Of a stretch of 64,000 nucleotides of DNA, positions 35,714 through 43,155 are shown in pieces (position 1 is the stretch's first letter; each line of letters starts with the position of its first letter). The stretch is from positions 249,303 to 313,302 of the forward strand of contig WGMD01000009.1 in assembly GCA_016125255.1 (NCBI GenBank), written 5' to 3'. Made by a program: the position numbers and the translations under genes. The notes under the pieces are model-generated. The model ran no database searches, was not told the DNA's origin, and was given only the letters and a program-made list of their open reading frames with translations. This stretch comes from Planctomycetota bacterium. GTDB taxonomy: Bacteria > Planctomycetota > Phycisphaerae > Phycisphaerales > Zrk34.

Positions 35714-36865
35714 ATGGACCCGAATCTCGCCGACATCGCACGCAAGATCGACGCCCGCCAGCGCCTTTCCGCCGCCGACGGACGCGCCCTCTTCGACTCG
35801 CAGGACGTCTGGACCATCGGCCGCCTCGCCGACAAGGTCCGCCGCCGCATGCACGGCGACGTGGCGTATTACAACGTGAATCGCCACTTCAATTACTCCA
35901 ACGTCTGCGCCCTGTCGTGCAAATTCTGCGACTTTTACCGCAAGAAGGGCGAGGCGGGCGCGTACGAGTTCACGCTCGACGACGTCCGCCAAAAAGCCGC
36001 TGCGGCGAAGGAAGCCGGGGCGACGGAGATCCACATCGTCGGCGGGCTTCACCCCTGGCTCCCCTTTGGCTACTACACCGACATGATGCGTGCGGTGCAT
36101 GACGTGTATCCGCAACTGCACATCAAGGCGTTCACCGCCGTCGAAATCGTCCACCTCGCCCGCATCTCCAAACGCGGCCGGGACATCGAAGGCGTCCTGC
36201 GCGACCTGAAAGACGCCGGCCTCGGTTCGCTTCCGGGAGGCGGGGCGGAAGTCTTCGACGATCGCGTGCATGATGAGGTCTTCAAGGGCAAGATTCGCTC
36301 CGAGCAGTGGATGGCGGTGCACGAAGCGGCCCATCGACTCGGGCTTATGTCCAACGCCACCATCCTGTACGGCCACATCGAATCGATCGACGATCGCCTG
36401 CACCACCTGATGGTCCTCCGCGAATCGCAGGACCGCTCCATCGAGCGCGGCGACCCCGCACGCTTCCAGACCGTCATCCCCCTCCCGTTCATCCCCGGCG
36501 AGAGCGAGCTCAAACACCTGCCCGGCCCGACCGGCCTCGATGACCTGAAAATGCTCGCCATCTGCCGCCTCATGCTCGACAATTTCGACCACGTCAAGGC
36601 CTTTTGGATCATGCAGACCCTCGAGCTCGCCCAGCTCGCCCTCCAGTTCGGCGTCGACGACGTCGACGGAACCGTCGTCTGGTACGACATCACCAAGGTC
36701 AAGCGCGACGGGTCCACCCATCAGGAAATGACCGTCCCCAAACTCCGCAACGCCATCCGCGAAGCCGGGTTCACCCCCGTCGAGCGCGACACCTTGTACC
36801 GCCGCATCGAACGCGACGGCCCGACCTGGCGCCTCGCCGCAAAACCCCAACTCGCCCACGCCTGA
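35714..36865 (+). CDS. mqnE: Aminofutalosine synthase (menaquinone futalosine pathway)
   Basis: 383 residues from the ATG at 35714. The radical SAM cluster is CALSCKFCDF, preceded by HFNYSNVCALSC. HIVGGLHPWLPFGYYTDM, LPGGGAEVF and FIPGESELKHL are typical of MqnE rather than MqnC. The enzyme joins the adenosyl radical to 3-(1-carboxyvinyloxy)benzoate to make aminofutalosine. It points to futalosine-route menaquinone synthesis, as in many anaerobic and planctomycete lineages. It is divergent from the coiled-coil gene. Confidence 0.93.
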   Translation: MDPNLADIARKIDARQRLSAADGRALFDSQDVWTIGRLADKVRRRMHGDVAYYNVNRHFNYSNVCALSCKFCDFYRKKGEAGAYEFTLDDVRQKAAAAKEAGATEIHIVGGLHPWLPFGYYTDMMRAVHDVYPQLHIKAFTAVEIVHLARISKRGRDIEGVLRDLKDAGLGSLPGGGAEVFDDRVHDEVFKGKIRSEQWMAVHEAAHRLGLMSNATILYGHIESIDDRLHHLMVLRESQDRSIERGDPARFQTVIPLPFIPGESELKHLPGPTGLDDLKMLAICRLMLDNFDHVKAFWIMQTLELAQLALQFGVDDVDGTVVWYDITKVKRDGSTHQEMTVPKLRNAIREAGFTPVERDTLYRRIERDGPTWRLAAKPQLAHA

Positions 36866-37105
36866 GCTCCTCGCCCCCGGAAGTTTTCCCTTCGCAAAGC
36901 CGGCGCAGCATGTCGCGCGCATCGGCGCGGACATGCGATACGCATTTCACCCATTGCGGGGGGCATCGGTTTTTGAATCAGAATCCGCGCCCCCCGCGCG
37001 CAAGTTCAGTAAACGCGCGCACCGGCGCGGCAGGCATTCCGCGCCGTGCGCATCGGCGGGGCTGGGTTGCCTCAGCGGTGCGCGCTGGCGCTATGAAAAA
37101 CGCCG

Positions 37106-38029
37106 ATGGCGGTCATCACCGGACGCGCCGGTGCGCGGTTCGGACGTGCCGGTGCGCCGTTTTGGCGTCCCGGTGCGCACCCGGCGCGGTCGCCGATCAA
37201 CGAGCGGACCGTACACGCCCTGCGGCGTCTGTTTCCCGAAGCCGAATTCGGGACACGCACCATCGCTCGCCATCTGATCCGCGCCGGCATCCGGATCAGC
37301 CGGCGCACGGTGCAACGCGTTTGCCGGGAAAAGCCGCCCGTTCATCCTCGGAGCCCCCGCTTGCGGCGTCCGTCGATCACGCCGCCCACCGGGGTCGAGC
37401 CGGATCATCTGTTGGCCCCGGCAACGGTCAATCGCGTCTGGCATCTTGACCTTGCCGAATATCGATTCCTCTGGCTGCACTTCACCATCGTCGTCCTACT
37501 CGACGGCTGCTCACGGAAACTGCTGCATCTGACCGCGTTCGCAGCCCCGCCTACAAGCGACAAGATGATCGCCGTGATCGAAAACGCCGTCGGCGAATAC
37601 GGGCGCCCCGACTTTCTCATCACCGATCACGGTTGCCAGTTCCGTCGAATGTTCCGCGCCGCGATGAAAGCTGCGAATATTCGGCATGTGCGAGGCAAAG
37701 TGCGATGTCCGAGTTTCAACGGCAAAGCCGAGCGACTCATTCGGACGCTCCGCCTTTGGCTTCGCGGCGTGTTGCTGCCGATGACAGTGACCGGTGTCCA
37801 GAGACGCTTGGATCACTTCCAAGGATGGTACAACGCGCAGCGTCCCCACGCAGCGCTTGATGGGCGAACCCCGGATGAAATGTGGCACGATCGAGCAATG
37901 GCCGCACCGACCGCATATCGGGCGCGCGACGGGTGTTCACCTGGGATGACAGTGCGGCGTGTTTCGTTCGCAGGTGATCCACGATTGCCCGTGGTTCGCA
38001 TCAAGGTTGAGCGTCGCCGGGCTGCGTGA
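37106..38029 (+). CDS. IS-type transposase with DDE integrase core
   Basis: 307 residues. A helix-turn-helix-like N-terminal part (EFGTRTIARHLIRAGIRISR) precedes an integrase core: WHLDLAEYRFLWLH holds the first Asp, FLITDHGCQFRRMF the second, and NGKAERLIRTLRLWL the Glu, spaced as in rve-type DDE transposases. WYNAQRPHAALDGRTPDEMW is the typical end. It looks intact, though the start is uncertain in a CG-rich region of repeated CGGTGCGC-like words. No terminal inverted repeats were pinned down; the 3' end is duplicated downstream. Confidence 0.82.
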   Translation: MAVITGRAGARFGRAGAPFWRPGAHPARSPINERTVHALRRLFPEAEFGTRTIARHLIRAGIRISRRTVQRVCREKPPVHPRSPRLRRPSITPPTGVEPDHLLAPATVNRVWHLDLAEYRFLWLHFTIVVLLDGCSRKLLHLTAFAAPPTSDKMIAVIENAVGEYGRPDFLITDHGCQFRRMFRAAMKAANIRHVRGKVRCPSFNGKAERLIRTLRLWLRGVLLPMTVTGVQRRLDHFQGWYNAQRPHAALDGRTPDEMWHDRAMAAPTAYRARDGCSPGMTVRRVSFAGDPRLPVVRIKVERRRAA

Positions 38030-38470
38030 TGAGGATCGAAATCCAGCGTGCTTCTGCCGCCGCGATTGCATTCGCGGTTGTCGTGGTGCGCCGCGCTGAG
38101 GAAATTTGCAATAGATGTCGTGATCAGCCCCTCGAAATCAGGCCAAAAGTCAGGGTCCAAGCTTCTGCGCCGCTACAACAGCATGGGTGACGATGGGGCT
38201 TCGGCTTGTCATCGGGGCTTTTGCCTCATTGTGGGTTCCCGCCGCATTCGATTCCTCGTTCGCAGATGATTCGCGATTGCCCGTGGTCGGCATCACTGTA
38301 GAGCGTCGTCGGGGTGCGTGATGAGGAGCGAAATCCAGCGTGCTTCCGCCGCCGCGATTGCATTCGCGGTTGTCGTGGTGCGCCGCGCTGAGAAAATGTG
38401 CAATAGACGTCACGGTCAACCCCTCAAAATCAGGCCGGAAACAGAGGCACAAGCTTCTGCGCCGCTACAG
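37961..38470. repeat. Direct duplication of the transposase 3' end and flank
   Basis: A stretch starting with TTCGTTCGCAGGTGATCCAC at 37961 is repeated with changes at about 38255 as CTCGTTCGCAGATGATTCGC. Both copies continue through CGATTGCCCGTGG, GAAATCCAGCGTGCTTC, GATTGCATTCGCGGTTGTCG and CAAGCTTCTGCGCCGCTAC. The second copy would encode the last residues of a transposase (RLPVV.I.VERRR), so it is a remnant of a related element or a tandem duplication. The gap holds no intact gene; short minus-strand frames in both copies are part of the repeat. Confidence 0.8.
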
Positions 38471-38504
38471 GGTCCAAGCTTCTGCGCCGCTACAACCGTT
38501 ACGG

Positions 38505-38903
38505 TTAATCTATCCACCAAGACAAGAACCCGCCCGGATCGAACAATTGCATAAAGATAAAACACAACCAACTCATCACAAATATGACAACACGAGGGAT
38601 CAAACTAAATTTATGTGTCCAGTAACGCATCAATATCATAGAACCAAGCCACATGACCGGGCTAAATATTGTCAATAAATGCAACCAGAAAATTAAATCG
38701 AAATATGTTCGAAAGACGGCAGGGTCCTGATTATAGAATGACGGCCAATGACCAATACGCATTCTGGTTAAAAAAACGTAAATATAAAACGATAGCATAA
38801 ATAACATCGGCAATAGCGTGGACAACAGATGTATTGCGTTGATCATGTTGAAAGCTATCGACTGGTATCGCCATTTCGTTTTGTCATATATTGCTTGTAT
38901 CAT
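38505..38903 (-). CDS. AT-rich small membrane protein, candidate immunity partner of the RHS protein
   Basis: 132 residues from the ATG at 38903; an upstream in-frame start at 38948 is possible. Three or four hydrophobic helices are visible (LLSTLLPMLFMLSFYIYVF, YFDLIFWLHLLTIFSPVMW, VVIFVMSWLCFIFMQLF). The DNA is markedly AT-richer than its surroundings. It sits just downstream of the RHS gene whose C-terminal tip is also AT-rich, the usual position of an immunity gene. No family match is recognised; the immunity role is inference from position and composition. Confidence 0.6.
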   Translation of the reverse strand: MIQAIYDKTKWRYQSIAFNMINAIHLLSTLLPMLFMLSFYIYVFLTRMRIGHWPSFYNQDPAVFRTYFDLIFWLHLLTIFSPVMWLGSMILMRYWTHKFSLIPRVVIFVMSWLCFIFMQLFDPGGFLSWWID

Positions 38904-38970
38904 AACGGTATTCTCCAATAAGGAAGAATCGGAATGACAAAGACACATGAATGAGGCTCAACGGGACCGC

Positions 38971-40227
38971 CTAGCAATCAGGTTTGAGTTTCTGTTTCAA
39001 TTTTTCGGCTAACTTTTTCAACCAATCAATTAACCAATCTTTTTCCTGTTTTGTGGCTTCTCTGGCACCCTTCCCTGCGTATTTCCACCACCCGGTATCG
39101 ACAAACTTACCTTTTCCTTTATATTCGACTGTTCCACCTTGAATTTTTGTTATGTATCCTCCTTTTTCAACAATAAAATCCCAATCATTCTTTTTGGGAT
39201 CCGTCGGCGGATCACCAGGCCTCATAATTTCGACGAGATCTTTGTCAATATCGACTAGGTAGATGTCCACATCTGTCGTTGTCACTTGTCCAGAAGAACT
39301 TGTTCCAGCTCTGTCCTCTAGGCCCCATGGATCGAACCTAGTAATCGTGTTTGAGTGTAAGCATTGATAGATGTCCATTCCATCGATATAACCAATCGAA
39401 TCTCGCTGCATGAACCGTCCGAATCTGGGATGCAATTCACGAGCTCGGTTGTAGATGAGTCCGAGTGATTCATCATGCATCAGCCCCTGATGGCCGAACT
39501 CGTTGAGGGCGTAGGGTTGCGTGACATCGTCGGAGGTGACGACGCGTCGTGACATGTACGTCGGCGCGTAGCACTGCGGGTCGGCGGTGCCGGGGGAGAT
39601 GTAGACCTGTCTTTGGCCGTAGGGTTCGTATTCGTAGCGTTCGACGACTTCGCCGGCGTCGTTCACGAGCGCTTGGACATTAAAATTCGCGTTGGTCAGG
39701 GCGTAGTACTTCGTCTCGCAGTCCTGTTCGCCCTCGTCCGTCGGATCGTCGTTGACGGCGATCTGCACGAGTTCATCGATGTAGCGGGCGCCCCAGACCT
39801 GCTGTTTGATGACCATGTCCGAGCCGTTGCGCGTTTCGACGATGCGGTGGCCGGTGTGGTAGTCGTCGTAGGTGCAGTCCAAATCGGCGGAGTTTTCGAT
39901 TTTGCGCACGATGCGTCGGTGGCGGCCGTCGTACTCGTATTCGGCGACGACGCTTCCGGGGGTGACGGCGTCGCCATTCGTCGGGTCGCGATAAGCTTTG
40001 GTCGCTTTCACGAGGCGGTTCCATGCGTCGTAGGTGTAGACGTGCGCTCCATCATAGGTGAGGTTGCCCGCCGCGTCATGGGTGGGCGAGACATCCACAT
40101 AGCCGCTGCCGTCGACGGCGAAGGCGTCGATGTGTTCGGTGGTTTCATAGGAGCCGTTGGCGTCGCGATCGGATTTGACGGTGAAAAAGTAAGTTCCGAC
40201 TTGTCGCCAACGACGATATTCGGGCAT
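38971..40227 (-). CDS. RHS-repeat core fragment fused to a RAYT transposase start, with a variable C-terminal tip
   Basis: 418 residues. The first about 18 residues (MPEYRRWRQVGTYFFTV) are the start of a REP-associated tyrosine transposase, not of an RHS protein. From DANGSYETTEHIDAF onwards come YD repeats (LTYDGAHVYTYDAWNRLVKA, VAEYEYDGRHRRIVRK) and the RHS core ending NRARELHPRFGRFMQRD ... ITRFDPWGL. After DPWGL, about 110 residues of Lys-rich, AT-rich-coded sequence form a tip like those of polymorphic toxins. The gene lacks the N-terminal RHS repeats, so it is a 5'-truncated fragment with a borrowed start. Confidence 0.75.
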   Translation of the reverse strand: MPEYRRWRQVGTYFFTVKSDRDANGSYETTEHIDAFAVDGSGYVDVSPTHDAAGNLTYDGAHVYTYDAWNRLVKATKAYRDPTNGDAVTPGSVVAEYEYDGRHRRIVRKIENSADLDCTYDDYHTGHRIVETRNGSDMVIKQQVWGARYIDELVQIAVNDDPTDEGEQDCETKYYALTNANFNVQALVNDAGEVVERYEYEPYGQRQVYISPGTADPQCYAPTYMSRRVVTSDDVTQPYALNEFGHQGLMHDESLGLIYNRARELHPRFGRFMQRDSIGYIDGMDIYQCLHSNTITRFDPWGLEDRAGTSSSGQVTTTDVDIYLVDIDKDLVEIMRPGDPPTDPKKNDWDFIVEKGGYITKIQGGTVEYKGKGKFVDTGWWKYAGKGAREATKQEKDWLIDWLKKLAEKLKQKLKPDC

Positions 40228-40236
40228 CGAATCATT

Positions 40237-40276
40237 CCACGCCTCGCGTGGCGGGTCCGCTACGCTTGACCCACCC
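40237..40276 (-). repeat. REP-like palindromes upstream of the RAYT-derived start
   Basis: On the minus strand GGTGGGTCAAGCGTAGCGGA followed by CCCGCC forms one hairpin and CCACGCGAGGCGTGG forms another. They lie immediately before the ATG at 40227. GGGTGGGTCAAGCGTAGCG-type palindromes accompany RAYT genes in many bacteria, which supports the RAYT origin of the first codons of the RHS fusion. Confidence 0.7.
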
Positions 40277-40356
40277 TACCTCGCTATTGGTTCCTGACAC
40301 CTTTGATTGGCCGAACACAACATTTGCAAATACCCCAACCTTTTATTCCCCCTACA

Positions 40357-41202
40357 TCACTTGGATTGCCCCGTTCCGGCAGGGCCGGATTTCCTAAGGT
40401 TGTCATATACGGGACCATAGAACGCTTCAGGATAACCGTCGTGGGCCGCAGCGTGTAACTGATAAAATTCATCAAAGGTTTTAGGGCTTTCAATTCTCCA
40501 GATGCTCGAATCTGTGTATATGCCATTTGCCTCGGCCCAAGGTTTCCAATCAACCTGATAAAATGTAACAGTTTCCATCAAGGCATAATACTCACAGAGC
40601 GCCACTGATCGGATAAAATTGTTTCTTGAAATCAACCCATACCTTGCTTTTCGTACCAATTCATCGTCTTTGTCGTACCATTGCATATTGTGAAATTCAA
40701 AAACTAAATTGTACCACAACTCTTCTCCCGATACAACGATTTCTTGATTGTCGGCATCCAGATAATAAGCTGATACCCAGACAATCCCCGGTCGTCCTTT
40801 GTTTGGTGAACGCGACTTTGCGCCATTAAATGTGTTGACTTGCTTGCCATTCCAAAAGATGATATTTGGATATCCATCACCACCATACTTCATTGCAACC
40901 CATTTCCAAGGAAAAGAATCTGGTGCAATTTCAAATTGACCACCATTCTTGAGCGGAAGGTGAGTCATTGCTTTGCGATCAGCTAGCATTTTTCGCACTT
41001 GTTCGTTGCCATGATCAAGGTCCGGCAATAACCTGTCGTAATGGTTATTAGAAATTCTTTGCATGACTATCGCGTTGCTCGTCGTAGAGCGACATCCGAG
41101 ACAAAATAGAGCGATCACAATCATAGCCAATGAGGTTCTCACCGCGTTGACACGACAAATTGAACGCCGGGCAAGTCGAACATGTACCAAATCACTTCTC
41201 AT
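40357..41202 (-). CDS. Hypothetical lipoprotein in AT-rich island
   Basis: 281 residues from the ATG at 41202. A hydrophobic segment ending in a lipobox (SLAMIVIALFCLGC) predicts export and lipid attachment at Cys. The mature protein is rich in Trp, Tyr and Asn (KWVAMKYGGDGYPNIIFWNG, YYLDADNQEIVVSGEELWY) with no recognised family. The DNA is AT-richer than average for the window, like the RHS tip and its neighbour, so it was probably acquired together with them. Confidence 0.68.
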   Translation of the reverse strand: MRSDLVHVRLARRSICRVNAVRTSLAMIVIALFCLGCRSTTSNAIVMQRISNNHYDRLLPDLDHGNEQVRKMLADRKAMTHLPLKNGGQFEIAPDSFPWKWVAMKYGGDGYPNIIFWNGKQVNTFNGAKSRSPNKGRPGIVWVSAYYLDADNQEIVVSGEELWYNLVFEFHNMQWYDKDDELVRKARYGLISRNNFIRSVALCEYYALMETVTFYQVDWKPWAEANGIYTDSSIWRIESPKTFDEFYQLHAAAHDGYPEAFYGPVYDNLRKSGPAGTGQSK

Positions 41203-41218
41203 GGCGTATCGCAGTTTT

Positions 41219-41242
41219 GTAGGTCCGGGCCAGCCCGGACAC
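41219..41242 (-). repeat. REP palindrome A (near RAYT)
   Basis: On the minus strand the unit reads GTGTCCGGGCTGGCCCGGAC followed by CTAC, an imperfect palindrome. It matches the unit just upstream of the RAYT start at 42095 but is inverted relative to it, so the two bracket the RAYT region. Confidence 0.85.
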
Positions 41243-41326
41243 AATTGACGAACCCGTATACATGATAGGTCGGGCCGTCGATTGGCGATGGACATTTCAT
41301 TCGCATCGTGAATCTTCATGGCTATC

Positions 41327-41348
41327 GTGTCCGGGCCTGCCCGGACAC
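41327..41348. repeat. REP palindrome B (just after the RAYT stop)
   Basis: GTGTCCGGGC followed by CTGCCCGGACAC, a near-perfect palindrome, begins two bases beyond the RAYT stop codon. It belongs to the same family as units A and C. Confidence 0.85.
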
Positions 41349-41349
41349 G

Positions 41350-42062
41350 CTATTCAAATCCCTCGTACGACAACTCAACGCGCGGCTCGCGCCGATCCTG
41401 ACCGCCCTGACAACACCAGCCCAACGGATAATCTCCGCGTCGGACATATTCGCCGAAGCTCGAATGGGGCCAATCTTTCGGGCAAGGCACGTAACCATGT
41501 TTCACCGGATTATAGAGCGGTTTCACAAATCAAATCGCGTTCCCAACGAGCCGCGACCGTGAGGGAGCGGTCAAGGAACGTGATTGGACGCGGGCTCGAC
41601 CGCTTGCTGACGCGCGCGGCTCGTTAGGATGCGTGGCTACACATTTATTCAAACCGCTCTAGTGGACATATTCGACGTGCGCGATCAGGTCCTCCTCATC
41701 TCGGATCGTGTGTTCAAAAAACTTCGGCTGCCAGACGCCCCGACGCTGGTCGTGTTTCTTGCCGGAGGATACGGGAAGTTCAAGCCGCCGGACCCAAGCC
41801 AGCGGCGCGTGAATCGGCCCTTGATCGTCGACCATCGCGATGAAAAATCCGCATCCCCCGGCGGCAGCGTCCAGATCATGTGCAGATGGTCCGGCAAAAC
41901 AACCCACGCCACCATGCGAAACGGATGCTCCGCCTTCACCTTCCCAACAATCTCCCGCAACAGATCGCGAGCCGCATCGTGATCAAAAAGCCGGCGGCGG
42001 CGATAGGTGACAAGCGTGAAAAAGAAAGTCCCGCCCGGTTGAAAGTTGCGACGGTAATCCAC
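41350..42062 (-). pseudogene. REP-associated tyrosine transposase (RAYT), broken by a frameshift and a MITE
   Basis: From a GTG at 42062 the sequence reads DYRRNFQPGGTFFFTLVTYR and VVLPDHLHMIWTLPPGDADF, in which HLH is the HUH metal site of the Y1/IS200-like RAYT family. After RFTRRW the frame shifts once: the family-like continuation RRGVWQPKFFEHTIRDEEDL is in another frame and ends at EYVH. There a TA-flanked MITE is inserted (41513-41661). Beyond it the same frame resumes with YNPVKHGYVPCPKDWPHSSF and stops at 41350. RAYTs mobilise REP palindromes; here REPs flank both sides. Confidence 0.88.
41513..41661. mobile_element. TA-flanked MITE, copy 2, inserted in the RAYT gene
   Basis: A 145-base element lies between TA dinucleotides. 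The left end is GAGCGGTTTCACAAATCAAA and the right end reads inward as GAGCGGTTTGAAT. The middle contains GAGCCGCGACCGTGAGGG and its complement, nearly identical to the element at 8689. Removing the element and one TA joins GTCCAC and TATAATCCG, restoring the RAYT protein motif VHYNPVKH exactly. No transposase lies inside, so it moves in trans. Confidence 0.9.
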
Positions 42063-42094
42063 GCGAACAGTATACCGTAGGTGATTCGCAAAAA

Positions 42095-42118
42095 GTGTCC
42101 GGGCTGGCCCGAACCTAC
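42095..42118 (+). repeat. REP palindrome C (upstream of the RAYT start)
   Basis: GTGTCCGGGCTGGCCCGAAC followed by CTAC, about 30 bases upstream of the GTG of the RAYT gene. It is the same unit as palindrome A, in the opposite orientation. Confidence 0.85.
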
Positions 42119-42188
42119 GTCGGAGCTGCATCGCTTTCGCCGCCCGCCGTTTGATTTATCCCACTGATTCACGAACAATGTGCCGACC

Positions 42189-42308
42189 ATGAGCGCCTAT
42201 CAGAAAATCCTCAAGTTCGCCCGCGAGAATCCCGTCGTCGTCTGGGTCCTCGCCTATATGGTCCTGGCTGCCCTGATGGTCGTCGTCGCGGTGGTCAGTA
42301 CGTTCTGA
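42189..42308 (+). CDS. Small single-helix membrane peptide
   Basis: 39 residues. A basic start (MSAYQKILKFARENP) is followed by one long hydrophobic helix (VVVWVLAYMVLAALMVVVAV). The composition is protein-like and the gene sits about 45 bases before the exported protein at 42352 on the same strand. No family is recognised; small peptides of this kind often support larger membrane complexes. Confidence 0.55.
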   Translation: MSAYQKILKFARENPVVVWVLAYMVLAALMVVVAVVSTF

Positions 42309-42351
42309 ATGTCATCCACATCACGAATCGTTTGGCTGGGAGGCATCTGCC

Positions 42352-43047
42352 ATGAATCTGAGATCCATTTGCGCGGCGATCACTCTGGCGATGATGATTT
42401 TCGCGGGGGCGGCGCGGGCGGATGAAAACGCGCCGGTGGATCAGCAACTCGCGCTTCTCAAGTCGGAGGATGCGAAGGCGCGATTCGAGGCTCGTAATGA
42501 ACTTTTGCGGATGCACGAGCAGATGGTGGCCGGGTTGTTGGCGATGATCGATTCGCAGAAGGACGATCCGAATCCGTCGAAAGAGGAGTTGCATCGGCGC
42601 ATCAACAGCAGCAAGCGGATCGCCATCGACATGCTCGGGCGTATGAAGCTGACGGCCGCGATTGCGACGCTGTCTCGCGTGATCGACTACGAAGTCGAGC
42701 CGCTGGATGGCAACGAATGGGAGCGACGCTATCCGGCGATGCGGGCGCTCATCGAAATCGGCCACCCGGCGACCGAGTATCTCGTGCAGCAAATCGGCAG
42801 CGACGTTCGACCGTCCGAATTGCGAATTGCCGATGCGCCATCACATCCCGACATGCGCCTCGAACTTTGCGTCAAAGCGCTGATCGACATCGAAGGACAT
42901 GACAAAACGGCGGCGCTCCTCGACGATCGCGTCAATCAAACCATCCATCAGGGGCTCGTGCATGAGGCCTACGTCAAGGCACGGGCGATTGCCGATTCAA
43001 ACTTGCTCGGTCAACCCGACGCATCTTCCAATCAGGCAAATCATTGA
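42352..43047 (+). CDS. Exported helical-repeat hypothetical protein
   Basis: 231 residues with a signal peptide (SICAAITLAMMIFAGAARAD). The rest is helical, with HEAT-like spacing (KRIAIDMLGRMKLTAAIATLSRVIDY, YPAMRALIEIGHPATEYLVQQI, ELCVKALIDIEGHDKTAALL). HEAT-type repeats usually serve protein-protein contact. It may be co-transcribed with the small membrane peptide just upstream. Confidence 0.75.
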   Translation: MNLRSICAAITLAMMIFAGAARADENAPVDQQLALLKSEDAKARFEARNELLRMHEQMVAGLLAMIDSQKDDPNPSKEELHRRINSSKRIAIDMLGRMKLTAAIATLSRVIDYEVEPLDGNEWERRYPAMRALIEIGHPATEYLVQQIGSDVRPSELRIADAPSHPDMRLELCVKALIDIEGHDKTAALLDDRVNQTIHQGLVHEAYVKARAIADSNLLGQPDASSNQANH

Positions 43048-43063
43048 ACTGTTAAAGATTCGC

Positions 43064-43134
43064 AGGGCAGGATCCATCCTGCCTCCTGCCGGCGACACGG
43101 TGTCGTTGGAATGGCAGGATGAATCCTGCCCTAC
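43064..43134. repeat. Inverted pair of GGGCAGGATNNATCCTGCC palindromes
   Basis: Two palindromes, AGGGCAGGATCCATCCTGCC at 43064 and GGCAGGATGAATCCTGCCCT at 43113, face each other with a central hairpin between. They lie between two convergent genes and could act as a bidirectional transcription stop. They are REP-like. Confidence 0.8.
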
Positions 43135-43155
43135 GATGGCGCGACGCGCGGCTTC

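Noticed and set aside
38150-38452. Minus-strand 100-codon frame (and a similar one at 37813-38160)
   Set aside because: Both lie in the duplicated transposase flank, and the similar peptides simply reflect the repeat.
41685-42131. RAYT frame as a complete 148-residue gene
   Set aside because: The first 23 codons are REP sequence and the last 25 are out-of-frame relative to the family; the gene is a pseudogene.
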